From Paragonimus westermani (Eukaryota; Platyhelminthes; Trematoda; Plagiorchiida; Troglotrematidae): a stretch of 64,000 bases of DNA. Below the pieces are notes generated by a model, which was not told the DNA's origin, did no database searches, and saw only the letters and a list, made by a program, of their open reading frames with translations. Below are positions 11,415 to 26,929 of the stretch, one piece after another. Position numbers and translations under genes: made by a program. How positions within the stretch are numbered: position 1 is the stretch's first letter; each line of letters starts with the position of its first letter. Location of the stretch: positions 1 through 64,000 of the forward strand of contig QNGE01003778.1 in the NCBI GenBank assembly GCA_008508345.1, written 5' to 3'.

Positions 11415-14400
11415 TTGTGTATCTGTTTAAAAGCCATTTACTAGCAAACGTCGGAAAAGCGCGATAAGTGAATGTTAAACCTAAACAATAATGCCTTTCA
11501 ATTCGTTTGTTCCTTTAAACTCAGTTTCGAATGAAGCGAAATTATGATGTTTTGAATCAGGTAGGCCTTTGGATAAGCATGTGTAATATCAGACATTTTA
11601 CTGGTTGTGCTTCAGCAACTATTAAGAGAAAGCCACATTTTAGTGCCTCTGTGTTACCAAGGTAGATGAACGCCGACATATCGTAAATTACCTTTGGTAC
11701 GGAATGACATGATCAGCTTGCCAGTTACATTAAGTCAGGCAGTTGTCGATCCGGAGTACAACACACAAAGAGCCTTCTAGAAGACAGTGAAATGTCGTTC
11801 TCAGTCCGGAGTGATTGATCACGACAGGCATTTTCCAATCTTTGTTGAATGAAATAACCTTTCAAAAAGGCGGAACAGTACCAAACTCCAAACATTCATT
11901 AGATGATGTGTGTCTCGGTAATTATCCACATACGTTTACAGTATAGCCTGACCTGATGGCTATTTATTTATAAAACTCGGAACAAGGAGATCTGACGCGC
12001 TCAATCACATGGGTAAGTGTGAAGAGGTTTGATCGCTAACTGACAACCTAATGATTTCAGAAACATTGCACGACTAAGCCCAAAGTCTGCCATGAAACTG
12101 ATCTCAGCCGAGGTATACAGTAGATTCGTTGTAGATATCACTGTGCCAGAATATTCGAAGTACACTTGAAGCCAAGGATTCTGAAGCTACTTTCGTTTTC
12201 CTTAGCTTTGGGTATATGCTAGACAGACAAAAGTAAAATTAAACTGAACAGCCAGTTTTATATTAGGAATTCTGAGTAATTTTTCCACAAAATGTTTCGC
12301 TCCAGGTATCAAGCCAAGTAGATTATCCCATCATGAATGCTGTCATCAGATTCCATAATGGAATGCTCGAAGAGAACTTCAACCATCAGGATTTCGTAGT
12401 TGGGAACGGACAGTTTCAGTCCGTTGAACTCGGCAGCGTTACAGATCTAGTTAAATGTGCAATACACGTGGCAATTCGGTCTTTCAACTATTCCATGTAC
12501 GGAACTTCAAATCCATGATTCAGTAGCATTTCGTATCACGTGGCCACTCGATGAATGAACATAGGGTAAGGCAAGATAACGGAAGTAACAGGAAATGTAT
12601 GGATCGATTCTATCGACTTTACTAAGGTACTTTGTTTTTCGGAACAAGATAGAGTGAATGGAGGTGTTATTTTGCTTGCACACCTTTTTCAGGCAAGGAA
12701 AATCAACCGATATCGCACATTGCTGTTTTATATCACAGTAAATATCACGTTTCGTTTTGCCCGTTACATTCAAATGTAGATAGGAGGTTAAATTCACCGT
12801 TCAGCTTTGTAGACAATCATGTTTCATATTCGTAAAGATGACACGGTATAATCAGTAACCAGCTATATGAAAACCCGGCTGTCACCTTGAAGAATACTGC
12901 ATGAAATAATATTTCATCCAACTACTCAAATCGTCCCTCATTCCGACTGATGGCTCATTATGCAAAGCTTAAAGAGCTACCATGGCTGGCTCTAGTGAAC
13001 TGGCATTTCGAATGACTAAAGATTTTTCGATAATTTGCTGACATTTAAAAATCCAGCAATCTACCTTCATCTACAGTTTTGAGCTAATATTCAACCAGCG
13101 TCGTCCCTGCACATCACATCAGACAAGTCTGAGTATGCATTTTATCATAATGCATGTCAGCTATCACCTGCAAAATGTTCTATTCAGATTAGGATTCAGT
13201 CATACATGTGAAAATTTTACGCCTAGTAGCTTCAGCTGACTGACCGTGAGAAAAATGTCTTATCGAGAAGCTTGTTTCTGATGCTTACGTACATTAACAG
13301 TCCGAGTAATTTCAAGTCAAACTTGGAAATAAGTTGAACAAAACCGTGTCGTTTACCAAAAAATTGTGTTAGCAGAAAGCATTTCATGAATTACCATAAT
13401 TATTGTTTTTATTCTTTCAAGAAATTTGACAGAAAACTTCAATAAAATTTCGGAATGAAAGCTAATGAACTATGTGACCAGCGGATTCTGTTACTGCCGA
13501 TTGTTCGGTACTAACACCGAACAGCATAGATACAGAGAGATGGTTGTGGTAGTTACGTATAAATCGTTTAATGATTAAACATAATTTGGTCAAGTTGTTC
13601 CCATTTCATCTGGGCAATCTAGATGCACATTATATCCATTAAAAATCCAGATGCATCTTGTGTGTCTGTCCGTCAACCGCGTTATGAAACTTGAGGGTAA
13701 TGGGCTAGAATAATTATATGCATCTGTTTTGGAATTGATGCAACATAACTGTCATCAGACGTCGTTAAATCACAAAGTCTCATGATTAATAACAGGTTTA
13801 AGTTAATAGATATTATCACAAACCCCTCTGAAACGTGAGAGTGCTTATAAAGGTTCATTCTTCGGCTATTTTCTAAGTTGAAAGTGTTCACTGTAAACAC
13901 ATTATGTGTGGCAAAGGTGATTTTTGACGGATACATACATGAGAAAGTCTCATGTAATTTATTTGTGAAATCTTTCTGAATTACACATGTCGCTGAATTA
14001 CAGTCGCACCAGCATTGGGGACCAGCGCTGAAATGAGCCTATCAATCTTCGCTGAATTAGTCTTCATTTATCAGGGAGAATTTCATTCTAAGTTTGCGAG
14101 TGATCAGTCTTATTATTTTGACGCAGTGGTCAACTTCGTGTACGGAATCAGTTCGCACGACCATGCTGATTTGAATGGTTTTCGGGCTTGATTGTGCTAG
14201 AGAGACTAAGCAGGTGTAATCAGACGACAAGCAATTGCATTCGTGATGTTGCGTGTCGCACTGGTCTGCTAGGAGTGGTTAGGCAGGGAGACAAGATCTA
14301 ATGACCAGAAGGCAGGATTATTTTGTAGGTGCACACTGCTCTCTTCCGACTAGTATTGCAGACAACAAAATCCATTACCAGAAAAGATTATGTTGGCCGC

Positions 14401-17400
14401 CCAGCGGTTGGTTGTGGCCACTGCCGTAGTATTTAGTACAGTTTCAAAATTCGATATTGCTTCGAATATATCTGCTGTGCACAGCACTGACCATAATCAC
14501 GTAACACTGTCCTAATCGCTGAAACCTCCAGCTATTCGAACCCCTCACTAATAGGTGAGTCAAACATTTGAGTTACTCGCTTAGGAGGGTGTCCTTCAAT
14601 AAAACTCTATTTTCGGTTATCTCTCACGTCACACATTTGTAGGATGCGGTTTCTCAGGCTAACTGCACCTCGTGGCACAAGCGACAGATAATTATCAGAA
14701 GCTATCAAATTTCTTCCCTGGCCCCACTTTTCGTCTTTACAGATCGACAGAATACGTTAATTTTGGTGCTTTCAAAATCTAAATTTTCCCACAAATAGGT
14801 CAGCAAACCGCTGTAACGGCCATTCTCTCCGGTGTGGAACCGTGCCTCTCAAGCACTCCTATACGATCCCAACATTTGTTTTTGCCACTATTCATCAAGG
14901 TCTCTAACGATGAGGCGCAGACTGCACTACCTCTAGGACACGCCAGAGCCTTTTCAACTGAGTTCCAATGAGTAGCTATCAGCGTGCCGTCAAACTCGAT
15001 ACTACAGTCGAAACCTGTTAGAGCAGAAAAAGACGTCATTTACTTGCTATGTCTACATATGTTTGAGCGTACAGTAGTTCAGATGCTGTCAAGAACGCCT
15101 CTCACGATGTTTCGTCTGCTTTTCCACTGGTGATATGGACGCAAAGTGTTCCGTAAAGATGCGGTTGTGTTCCAGTATGTAGCGATCAACTATTATCATT
15201 CCGTGCATGTTACTGATTTTGTATATCAAGTAGTGTATTTCAGCACGAACAGTGGCAATTTGTCATGTTGAAAAATTCAGATCCAATCAACCATAGACAA
15301 AAGCTGGTCACATCGCCGTCAGCTTTTGGCGATTTTGAAGCAGTAAACAGTGTTAGTCACCTTACATTAAGCACGTTGACTAAGTCACGCCGTTTCGTTT
15401 CATTTCCGTTTTGACAGTGTCTGCTCACAAGTAGAAGATTTTCGGCTAGAAGTTGATCAATGACGATTATAGAGAACCCACACAACAAAACTGTCCGGGT
15501 CACAAACCCGAGTGATCCAAACTAACAGTTAAGTGTAGTCTTCACTGCAATACCTTCTTGCGAATTTCCCGCAAACAAGTTTGATCCCAGTGGAAAACAG
15601 TAAAATCCTGCTGTCAAGAACTGAAATGCAAACCGCTGTTTAGGTTTACTTCCCCGAGTAGCCTAAGGAGATGGAGCAGGAATTTTACCAGTGAATAACC
15701 GAGTGATGACTCTTCAGAATCGTGGTTCCACCGGCAATTAGCACGGTAAGATTTTAAGTGAGAAAAGTGGCTCAATATCTGCAGGTTGACATGACCATTT
15801 AATGGGTGGGCTGCTCCCTCGGAGGAAGAGTTTACTTGGCTTGAACATTCACATCCGCCTGTTCAGAACAGGTTATTTAGTTGGCTATGGTATTTCCAAA
15901 AATCCTAATTTTGTAACCGAAGCGACATTGAAGCTCGAATTATTTAAACGTGACAAAGTCACATACCTGAATATTCTGTTTGCTTTGCGTCTCAAAGGTT
16001 GTGAAGGATGACATTGCCTGGACTGATTATACCATGTTTTTCCTAAGTGGAAAACTGAACAGGTCCCTCATGATGAGCTTCTATCAACGATCGCTTTTGT
16101 TTTTGGATAAGATGCAAGAACAACATACAACGATCACGAAATTATCACCGTTGTCCTTATTGCCTTCAGGTTTCTCACGTATTTCTTATCGCGTCAAGTT
16201 CTGAAACGAGGAAAATCCCAGACGAGAAGACAACAAAATGTTTCCCCTCCTGGTGGCCAATGTTTCATATACGTATTCTAAAATTGACATTGGAGAAAAT
16301 GTTCGTCATTTCCCGGCCAGTGACTACGATATTTCTAGTTATCTAGAGACGGCGTTTGATGTTTTTATCTGACGTGGTCTCTGAGGCTGTTTTCATTGTA
16401 GGGGAGTCCTGGTGAGATATGTGAACCTGAGAACTTCTTGATATATCCAGTTACGCCTCAGTATACAAAGTCATGGACAGTTACCCACGGGTTTGTTCAC
16501 ATCAAATGGCGTTTGAAATAAACATCCGACCTCTGCTCCATTTGCAGCTTTCGAAAACAGCTTACGAAAATTCCAAATACTTGGCAGTGAAGCTTCTGCC
16601 AAGTTGTAATCTGGTCGAGATTGAGTACGCATCAATGCTGCTATACTAGTGCTTTCGTGTTGTATAGGTAAACCATGGAGAACAAGTTCAATGATGCAGC
16701 TGCTTCACACAATCTTTAGTTCGAACCGCCAAAGTTTAACTTGTTATAATCCAGCTGACATTCACTATAACTCGTTTAGTATGGAAGTTGATGGTTGGTG
16801 GAACCCGCAAACGTCCACGGACGATAAGGTACTTGACTGTTCCATTGTGACAGATTACATGGTGTCATCTATCCGGCTGGAGAGTTTGTGACTACCTGTG
16901 TTCTTGAATGAAAACACAAACGTATGGCAATATGTCACCGTCCAGGATTTTCCTAAAACACTATCGTCTACCTGCTCCTTAGTATTTAGCTGTTTTGTGA
17001 GCAGATGACAACCAAATCAACCGTGACCAGAAGCATGGCTCCAGTCTAAAAATGTTTGAGATAATGAGTGCGGGAGGGACATATTTATCACGCACTCAAA
17101 AGCCTGATTAATTTATGTGGATGTCACTATGGTGATGCCAACTTAGAAGGTACCTCTTAGTGAACAACGATTCCGGTAGCTGAGCTACTCTACTGCCAAG
17201 CTAGTTTAACTTACCGTTAGTAGACGATAACCATTAGTGAGGGTGCTTGATGCATCACGGGTTCAAACGTTGTCCATCATTATGCCCCCCCTAACCTGTT
17301 AACCGTAAGTTTATTTTGATCCAGGATGTTTATGAATAAGGGACTGAAAATTGATAATCCCTATTTAACATTACAGACTGTACCGCTAGGTTCATATGAA

Positions 17401-20400
17401 CGAAAAGTTCACGCTTAAAGAAGGAAATAACGACGGCTAAATGAATTAATGAAAGAAAGGCATTCATTTTTACTAATTAACCGTGGAAAAATAGTATCGG
17501 GTTAAATTATGACTGTTGCCAACTCATCTCAACTACATTGGTTAAATGCATGGACAAAGACCAAAACATAATTATCTCTGCGGACACAGTTTTTGACAAA
17601 TCGTCTTGAGAACCCAACCACATCCTAACACATCCCAAGGGAATTTGCTTGTTCGGCACTATGAAACTGGTAATCTGGGTGAGAAAAGCAAGTCGTTTTG
17701 CACAAAAGTGATTTTCGTCCACATGAATTTCGCAAAAACTAACACATTTCGCGTGAAAAATGGAGAAAAGATAGTGTTCACATCCACTGCGTGCAAAACG
17801 ACTATTTGCAATAGGTAATGCCATCAAAGTTTAACGTTTACAAATCCGCGATGATTGACAGTAAAACACTGGCTGATTTTATAGGCCAAATTAATATCGA
17901 ACACAGTCAACTTCGGCCTGTGAGAGTGCAAAAGTACAATTCGGAAAACGACACTCAGTCAATCAAAGTAGCTTCTAAAACTGCTTTTTATTCTTTCAAT
18001 AAGCGGCTTAATCACTTGACTGGAAGATCATTCTGGATGATTTCTTTCACTGCATTCTGCACGCTTCTCTGTTACTTTTAAAAATCCAGTACTTACCAAA
18101 CGTGTGGGCTGATACATCGTCATCGCGAGTAACAGGACAATTGGCTGCCTGTCAACAGGCCTTCATGCAGACTTCTAAAGTTAGCGGCCAAAAACGCGCA
18201 GCAGATTAAATAATGCACACCTACGTTACTGAAGTTTTCGATTGTTCATCTTTCTGAACAATGAGGAGCAGAATCCTTCTGTGTCTGTGCGTGAACTGGT
18301 GTGTTTGGCCAGTTAGCCAAAGATGTTGATACGCAAGCTCAGGTTTGGTCATTCTGACTCTGTGCAGATCTTCAAACCGAGTAATAGTTGTGGCTACGCA
18401 AAAGAAAACGTCACTTTTTTTAGTCTTCTGGAGTTCTAGCTGATTTTCCTGCGTCCTGTCGTCATACTCTGCCTCGACCTACTGGAACCTACGGGATATT
18501 GGCACCAACCGGCAAATTCGACAGGATTACCTATCTACTGAAGATGACGCATGCCAATAGATTTTTGCTGACAAAACTAACATACACTAAAGCAGGATTT
18601 CCAAAAGTACATTTTGCTTGTCATCGTCAAATAATTCATCCGAACTTCTGTACGGGTCACCGTCTGTAAGAGCGATGCAGGAATTTTAACATACCTCCAA
18701 GGTAGAACCAGTATTCTCTTAACTATCTGGTCAAACTATTTTTTGGTCTTATGTCAACCGAACGAGTCTTCTAGACGACGTTGAGTTTTGACACTTTTTA
18801 AATCTTTGCAAATCTGTGTAAGCCATGTAACTTCGTTTCCGACGTCACTCTTATTCACGTTGTATATTACTAACAAGTTTAGCTCATATTCTTTCAACAT
18901 CTGCGCTGGAATAGACTAAACTTATGTGGGGGAGTTGTGCAATGTGCACTACGTCGTTAGTTTGAAGGAAATGAATTCTTGTGACAAGAATCATTTACAG
19001 CTTTATCCAGCTTCACTTCTAAATTACACACAATTGAATGAGCAGTTTTAATGCAAGCAGCAGAATTCATCGTGCATTTTTGGTTGGAAAAAACATTCTC
19101 TTCCAAAATGAGACGTAAACTCCGGTTGCACTGAGCACAGTGAGTATGTACTGATGTCTGGTACAGCTTTACTAATTTGAGATTACATAAAATCCGAATA
19201 TGAACACCTCTGAGTAAACGTGAGTCATTTAGAAGTCCGAGATTTCTTAGTGTGATATCTACTACCTAGAACTGCCCCTGTCAATGACTGTCGGGGAAAA
19301 CTTCCAGATTTTTCTCTTAGTCATTTATAACAATATGGTTCTATAAGAGGTGTTGTCTTTTTTCCTCTTTTCGATCTTGCGATATCCACCTAAATTTCCA
19401 GTAAACGCCACTCCTAGGAATTTTATGGAAGACGTTTCATTAGTATATTAATCAAATCGCTCACTACTTAGTTGTACTTCATACAGTTCTTTAGGTAAGG
19501 TATTTCAGTGGTGACCATTTACAAGCTAACTTTTCGAATCCGGCTAACTTTAAAACGTATAATAATCAGTTTTCGAAGACTATTGGCTCGTCACCCAAGT
19601 TAGTAGTTTGACTACTTCTCACAACAATGTGGCTTATACAACTTACTGCCGCCAGACTGTTTTCACATTTCCCAACATTTATCTTCACAGGCTGCGCTAT
19701 TCGCAAATGAATTCTTGTTTTAAATTACAGGTTGTAATCAGTCTAGTTCTAACTGATAATTATTTATGCACAGGATAGACGCGTTGACGTACTTCGGATT
19801 GACTTCGATAATTTAACGAGTGGATATCGATGAGAAGTTTCTTAACCCATACGTTCTTTCACCATGTTGATTCGCGTTCACTTATTTTCACATATTTCAA
19901 CCAGCGAACTTAGGGATGCGAAAAAAATCCATTTTTGGGGATCGTACATATTGCAGTGATGAATGTTTGTTTTCCGGAGGAGAATGATAACGTTATTCAG
20001 AGGACCCTTTTAAAGCTTGATTGAAAAATGTTTTTCTATCTCTGGGTGTCTTTTTATATATTGAAGATTTATAGTGTATGTAGAATGAATCCACAATCAG
20101 CTCTGATGCTTGAATAGCCCACCCAGTAAAAGGACCAAACACAGTATTTAACCAGGGATATACGGTGATTGTTGATTAATCATTTGATCGCCCACATTAT
20201 TTTGTTAGTCACCCTTTTAATGCATATGAGCATTTATTTATGGGCTTTGTAAATCCGGCCGATTTTCGGTCTTACCGATAGTTTGTGATAGACGCCTGTA
20301 AAGATTGAGAGTGAGAAACCGATTCAAGCAGTGCAGCTGAAACCTCAATCATATTCTGCGAATTAAAACGTGTACACGTATGGTTCGGAAGAAATCCGAC

Positions 20401-22239
20401 GGATGATACTATAGCATGGGAGCTCGAAAGGTCAGTCAAAAAGAATTCAACGCGTAACTCGAACGTACCAAATATTATCAGGCCGTAACTCAATTACACC
20501 TCAATATGATCAACACCTAATTTATACTGATTCGACTAACACTGGTCCCACAACAGAACAAAGGTTTTGTAGAGCGCGCAGATATCATAGTGCACGGTTG
20601 AACATTCGAGTGGTTCTAACGCTCAAATGTGTAAGACTGGCTAACCTGAAGTGTTTTACTTATCATGCTACCAAGAAAGATTCTGAGCAGGTCGTTTACT
20701 GAACGTCAACATGTGCAGCGGGTATGATGCAGTACCCGTTAATGGTCATTGACAAGCTCACTAAGATTCCTTTACTCAACATTGACTTCTGCGTTCAACA
20801 GAATTTCCTAAAACGTATCAGCCATCTCGAACCCACAACCGATCTAGGTCACAAATTAGAAAGGTGAATATGTAACTCTTTTTAAAAAAAGGCAACCTGC
20901 CATCTAGATTCACTCATTTTAATTCATCTATAATTAACTTCATAATTAATCTGTCGTATTTAGTTTGACTGAGGTACTGGAAATACCATTTGCATGCTAA
21001 TCCACATCATTATCTCAAAGCAACGAGCCAACAATTCACTGGAATCAGACAGAAATGTTGGGTGCTAACATTGGTACAATACAACTCAGACACTTGATGC
21101 CCCGTGTACGATAGTATCATGTTTGCTGAATCAAATTACTGGGAAAAATCTACTAGGAGTTTTTTTGGAAAAAGTTAACGCACTTTCTGGATGCTGGTAA
21201 AGATGCTGAAAGAATATGAGGGAAAAAACGTTCACACGCATTTTATTCTCGAAGACCCACTCTCCAAACAAATACAGCTGCGCAAGGCGATCGACTTTGT
21301 TCGTGACTTTGTGTTAGTCCGTGACTCGAAGATGCATGTTTTGCTTACGTAGTACAAATGGAAAACTTCTGTTTTCAGAACGAGGACGACGAAAACAAAG
21401 CTGGTCGCTACGTGATTCATTTACGTTGGCCAGTTTCAGTGAAACTTATAAAAACTACTGTGGTCCTCCGCCTTGCGTTTATGCCGCAAGATGTCGTCCG
21501 TATGCGAATGAGGACCATGAATAGTTCCCTTCTGGAATACTGAACATTACATTGGTTAAGGATGCACCCAGGGTTATGCTCTTTGATCTGTCATGTTCGT
21601 TCATGAACAAGATAGCCAGATCGATCTTCTCTCTATGCTACTTAACATATAACTACTTTGGAGAGTTCTTCCAATTTTTCGGAAACATGTGTTCTACAGC
21701 AACCATCAAGATGATTTCCGCCGCGACAAACTTCATTATAGAGGGGAAGAGCTCAGCCGTTTTGTTGTTCGTCAAACAATGTTTGAGGATACATACTCAA
21801 AAAGGGCTTCATTTTTAACAGCACTCATCTAACCAAGATGGCATTCAGTAATCACTCCAAAAACGGACTGCTGTCTATGGTTCCAATTTTATTCTGCGCT
21901 GCGAGTTGACTGGCGTTCTTTTCACATGCAATTCGTAACCAACATCTTATTGGTTCCCCTCGTTTGCAAGCGTGTCATTTGGGAGTATAATTACAATTCA
22001 CCAGTCCACGAAGTGTAAACCGTGAATCCGCATTACATATTGCTTCAACCGATAGCTAATATTGCGGTTATTAAGTAAAGTATTTTTCTGTACACGCAAG
22101 CTGCTACAACATTCCTCAAAACCTCTTGAAACGGCTTACAATGCTTAACTAAATTATTCTTTCTCTACAGGAGCATAACTGCTAATAAATAATTTATTCC
22201 CTTCGGTGACAACGTACAAATGAATGCATATATATAGGT

Positions 22240-22251
22240 GTGTGTGTGTGC
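22240..22251. repeat. Short TG microsatellite
   Basis: Six TG repeats directly follow a short ATATATAG run. A mixed AT/GT dinucleotide tract is common in animal DNA. Confidence 0.85.
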
Positions 22252-25200
22252 GTCCTCCGCACAACAATCTAATGCAAAAAATGTGAGATCTAGTTGCTTC
22301 CACAATCCTGGTGCACATGAAGCAGCGGTCACATGGGAAATTGTAAATAATCGTTAGTTGTATGTCCAAGATGACGGCCTATAGAGGATTGAGAGGGTAT
22401 TGAATGCGTTAACATTATCTCACTTTCAAGCGGGTTGTTACAGCAGGGTTACTGAAATACAGTTGTCCCCCACCCTCAGATCGATGATCAAAATCGTATC
22501 TGCAGTTAATGAGAACACTATATGAGCACTTGAGCACAACTTAGCAGGAAGAAGGCAGTTTCGGTCCAATAACAGCGGCACGTAAGCTGTTCCCAAACAA
22601 GCCTCCAAGAAAGCGTTAATACATCGTGCTTTAGATACCGGTTTTCTCGAGAAAGTCTACAGACAGCAAATAATTCTGCACAGTGCCTTTAGATGACATA
22701 ATGGTGCTAACGCATTGATCAAATTACAGGCAAATAAAATTGGCGTTTGTGAAATTTCGCATATTCTGATCACACACGGACATGTAACTGATTTTAACCG
22801 AGTCGGTAGTCTCTGGGGTTCTGGGGATACAGAGTAACAGGCTAACCACATGGTCAACACAAATTTTTATTGAACACATAAGGGATGAATATGACTTTTG
22901 GTGGTCAAAGCCTCAGCGAATTGGAGTATGCGTTTCTAGTTGTTCTGAAGTATCACCGAGAATGCATCAAGAACCTTGTCGCCGTGTCCTGTTTGGATTA
23001 TCTGTCTTGCAGTTGTTGATGCTGGGTAGTGATTGTTCAAATCTATATGAAAGCCCGGTGTTTCTAACTGAGTTTTCAGCCATTTGAAAAAATACTTCCT
23101 GATACCCGGATTTAGTTGCTGCTGCATGTGTGATCGGAATGTATGATATATTACTCTGGAGAACATCACATGATGTGCGTCTTTGCAGTTTTGTATTCCA
23201 TTTTATCAAGAAGACGAACTGTTCCAGGATTGGTATTAGTCATAGCTAACGAAAATGTTCTGAGCTCATGTAATGAGTAGAGCCAAAAGATGTTAGCAAA
23301 ACAACTGAATTTCTCGTAACGTAGATGCACGAAACAATGTGCATTACTCGTTATCTCCTCAGATGCGGTGATATGATGGCACTGTTTCAACAATGATTGT
23401 TTTCTCTGGGACGTCAGACACTCAGTAGATAACGTGCCACATATCTGGCTAACGTATATCGTGGCGTTCATCTCAGCAGTTGTTTCAGAACTAAATGTAA
23501 TAGGCACACGTTTCAGGCAAGACCACTGTAACGCTACAGTTTACGACAGTCCAACGCAATTCCAAAAAGACTACACCGTCTTACGCCTTGTTATCAAAAA
23601 GTGTTTGAATGACTAACTACATTCCATTAGTTTTCACCCCCTTTTTCAAACTTGATACACTCATTCCAAAACAGATTTCCCCACCTGCCGTTCACGTAAG
23701 TTGGCGAACAGACTGGGTAACAAGGTGAATGACAGACAATCGGGACAGCTACAAACACCGTGTTGTTCACATTGCGGCAATTTTGACAGGTATCTGTAAA
23801 TTCCTACCCCTTACATTTCACATTTTAAACGATATAGCTTGTCACATATTGGTGACCGATACCAACAGGCAAACTTGCTTGTTTTCTCACAACAACACCA
23901 TACCACGTCGTTTGAGTGGATGTGTGTCACAAAAGATGTAGTACCAAAATATCAATACTTAGTTAAGTTTGAAAAACTAACTAGGGCAATTTCGTACTTA
24001 TCTACATTCAACAAAACGCATTGCTTTCGAAGATACACAAGGATAGGTTAGTTTCGCTCGCAGGGTTTCCTATTTGTTGCAATCAAACACCAATTCTAAT
24101 CAGCCCCTGTGGAAACGAATCACTGGGCTTAGGTTTCGCTCGTGTCGGAGCATGCTGTCAATACGTATCATAGCCACCACTGCAATGAAAACTCCGGATC
24201 ACATACTACTGAAGGAACTGCGTTGACCAATAGCATACCGATCCCACATTGGTCAGCAGCAATGTCGTATGTGAATGTTCAGTAGCATCCGTTAGTTGCC
24301 AGACAGTATCTCAGGAAGACAGTAACTACGTAGTAGGCAAATCAATCAATTCGATTGCATGCAATCTATTAAAATTTTAAGACATGATGTGAAAATGTTT
24401 CCGTTGATCCAAAACTGAAAACATTCTGAGTTAGCTTCGACTTTCTAACCTAACGACAACTTATATCGGGTTCTCTTGGAAAGCCAGAAGGCTAGATCTT
24501 TGGAAATCACATTTTCACTGCACTTTTACTCCAGCACATCGTCTGTAACTGATCACCTAGTCAGTCACCTCACATTAGATTTCATAGAACTAACGTTTCC
24601 AAACGTGTTTTCAAATGAGCAGTAAACATGTTTTAAAAAGCGGCTCAAAAGCAGCACGTCTGAAAACACTTCCAACGTTAGTGCCACTGCGGCCTAATAC
24701 TGTTCCTGCTTATATTTGCAACCCAGTTGACGGAACGAATAGAAAAAACAGCATTATCCCATTTGTTTTTGAGCGGAAGATATACGGACCTAACGAACCG
24801 AAAAGTGAATCACATTTACCAAAACGAGTGAAGGAATGAGTGAGACGGTCAAAACAGGAGTATTGGAAACCCGATCGTAAAAACAACTGCAGTTATTTGG
24901 TCAGTAGTTGGTCATATTGAACTTTTCATCGTGACATTGGGAGACACAAACCGACCATGCTTATAGACAAATAATTCCTTTCCCAGACCAGATCAATTAC
25001 CCTTATATATATGCAAAATTGCTTGATTGCGGTAATCTGATTTCCTTAAAGGCGGTCGGTTAACGAGGCTGTCTGTTATGCATGATTACAGGACGTGTAC
25101 TAGACTTATTTTTGACACGAAGACGATGAGAATAAACGAAATATGAATGCTGACACTTTCTGTACATGTGTGTTTTAACTTTATAGACCAAGTTTCGCGT

Positions 25201-26929
25201 AGAAAGTTGCGTAGACTTATTTCTATGATGATTTAACTGCGTGGATGGGTATAATTTTCCTTCTTTATGCAAATCACCTGAAAAGAAGAAAACGTTTTCA
25301 TTTCAGCAGTATGTTTCTGAATATACTAGAAGTTTTATTTAGTCGATCGTCAAATGTGACACACATTTGAACACCACTTATATCCGAACTCAATCAAGGT
25401 GGAGTGATTTTCCTCCCCACTGTAATATTACACCATGAATGTACTACCCATTGTGACATAGTGAGCAGTTCGACCACACTACTAATCCGTTGGTATTTAC
25501 ATCTAATATACCTTTGACGGGTTCTCACTATAAACTGTGTTGGCGATCATCGCACTTGACAGAAACGTCAACAATAGACGTGTCCCATGCAGAAACGAGC
25601 TAGAGAGATCACAGGTTCCCCGCGATTATCACAAAAAATCTTCTTTGCACTTTCCTCAGGCCAAAGTGGCTACAGTAAAATGATCGGTGATCAGCTTGGT
25701 GTACAGTTTTGTCAGTTTAACTGTGTTCAAAATATTGCTTACAACATCTAATCGTGCAATTACCGTAGGCTTCATAGAGAAAGCATGATGGAACCAGTCA
25801 TTGTTGCAAAACATAAAACAGATCATCCCTAATAATAACATCGTCTAACTGCATATCAACGAGGTCGTCAAAATTCTCAGATCAAGTGCCAGAAACCCGA
25901 ACCGGTATGTCGTACGCCATAGTAACGAGCAAATCAACCGCGTGTGGTCGTTCAATGCAATTTCAAAACTATTTCCCTGAATCGTTAACAACTCAAACGT
26001 AAATGATTAGGTAAGCAAATTAAGTGATAGTTTAGGGAAAGCAACGGGGGTTCACAGCGGTCTATTTGTGTGACGTGCACATTTTTCGCTGATTGAGAGC
26101 GACGAAGTCAACATCCATTGACATGATTTACGCAACGCAATCTTTTCACGTCGATTGCGTTCTGCTTCTTTCTTTGAAATGCTAGTCATCAATCTGTTTT
26201 ACGGAAGTACATCCTGAGAATATATATGGCAATCAACGTTGTCCCTCTAGTTTCTTCAAGATGTTTATGAACTCCATATCAGCCAAGCGCATGCGCGGAG
26301 CTATCTTTTAATACACCCTGACGTACAGCGCGTTTATGTTGAACAGGTCCCTTCAACCCATTACGGTCTGTTGCCCGTAGGCAGGGTATACCGTGGACAC
26401 GCTCTCAAAAACATGAACACCAATCAGCGCTTGTTGTAAAGGAAAACCACTAGTGCCTTTTTATGACAGGTTTTTACTGCAGAATAGTTTTTAGAGACAG
26501 CCACCAATTCATAATTTCGGATTAACTAATGGATACCAAGGTGTACTTCTAGTAGAGAAGTCCACCATGTTTGTTTCAGTTTCGTTTTCCACAGCTCCCG
26601 TAGTTGTCTCCTACGACACTCTAGTGCTCACCAGGAGTAATTTTGACGCGCGTATCACCTCCTCTAAATGGTCAGCTATCTTCCTGGTTTTAAGCCTTAT
26701 CCGCACGCTGGACCTGTTCATCGTTTGTTAACTGTAGAACTTGGAAGAGGTGGAAGGGTACAATGCCTCAGCTGTTTTAACGCAGCTATCTAAATTTCAT
26801 GCACCCAGTCATTTCGGCTGCTTTCCGGTTGTCGACGCGAAGGTAAAACAAGAAATATTCACACATTTACATATTGCCTGATGGTTTCGCTATTCTATTC
26901 CAGAGTTCGTTCTCCACAGTGTGAGTGAT

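Larger units (their letters stand above)
4718..26929. other. Long non-coding tract
   Basis: I see no supported gene in about 22 kb. Open frames are short (up to 113 codons) and lie on both strands with no consistent direction. One of the longer, protein-like ones (7677-7985, plus, 102 codons) matches nothing I know. Minor features are an AT run at 11403-11414, a GT run at 22240-22251, and two very short exon-size segments between good splice signals (7606-7631 minus and 23675-23695 plus). A 52-base one lies at 18097-18148 minus. No transposon protein motif was noticed. Confidence 0.55.

Noticed and set aside
13502..13523. Hairpin TGTTCGGT/ACCGAACA
   Set aside because: Eight-base arms, expected by chance; no context.
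17065..17098. Hairpin TGAGTGCG/CGCACTCA with an 18-base loop
   Set aside because: Eight-base arms at this spacing occur many times by chance.
17175..17275. Possible second tRNA-like promoter (TAGCTGAGCTA and GGTTCAAAC)
   Set aside because: The two boxes are too far apart and the B-box end is wrong. No stem arrangement is visible.
18097..18148. Minus-strand exon-like segment reading AANCPVTRDDDVSAHTF
   Set aside because: Good donor, but two open frames and a mediocre acceptor. Kept only as a note because such segments occur at chance density.
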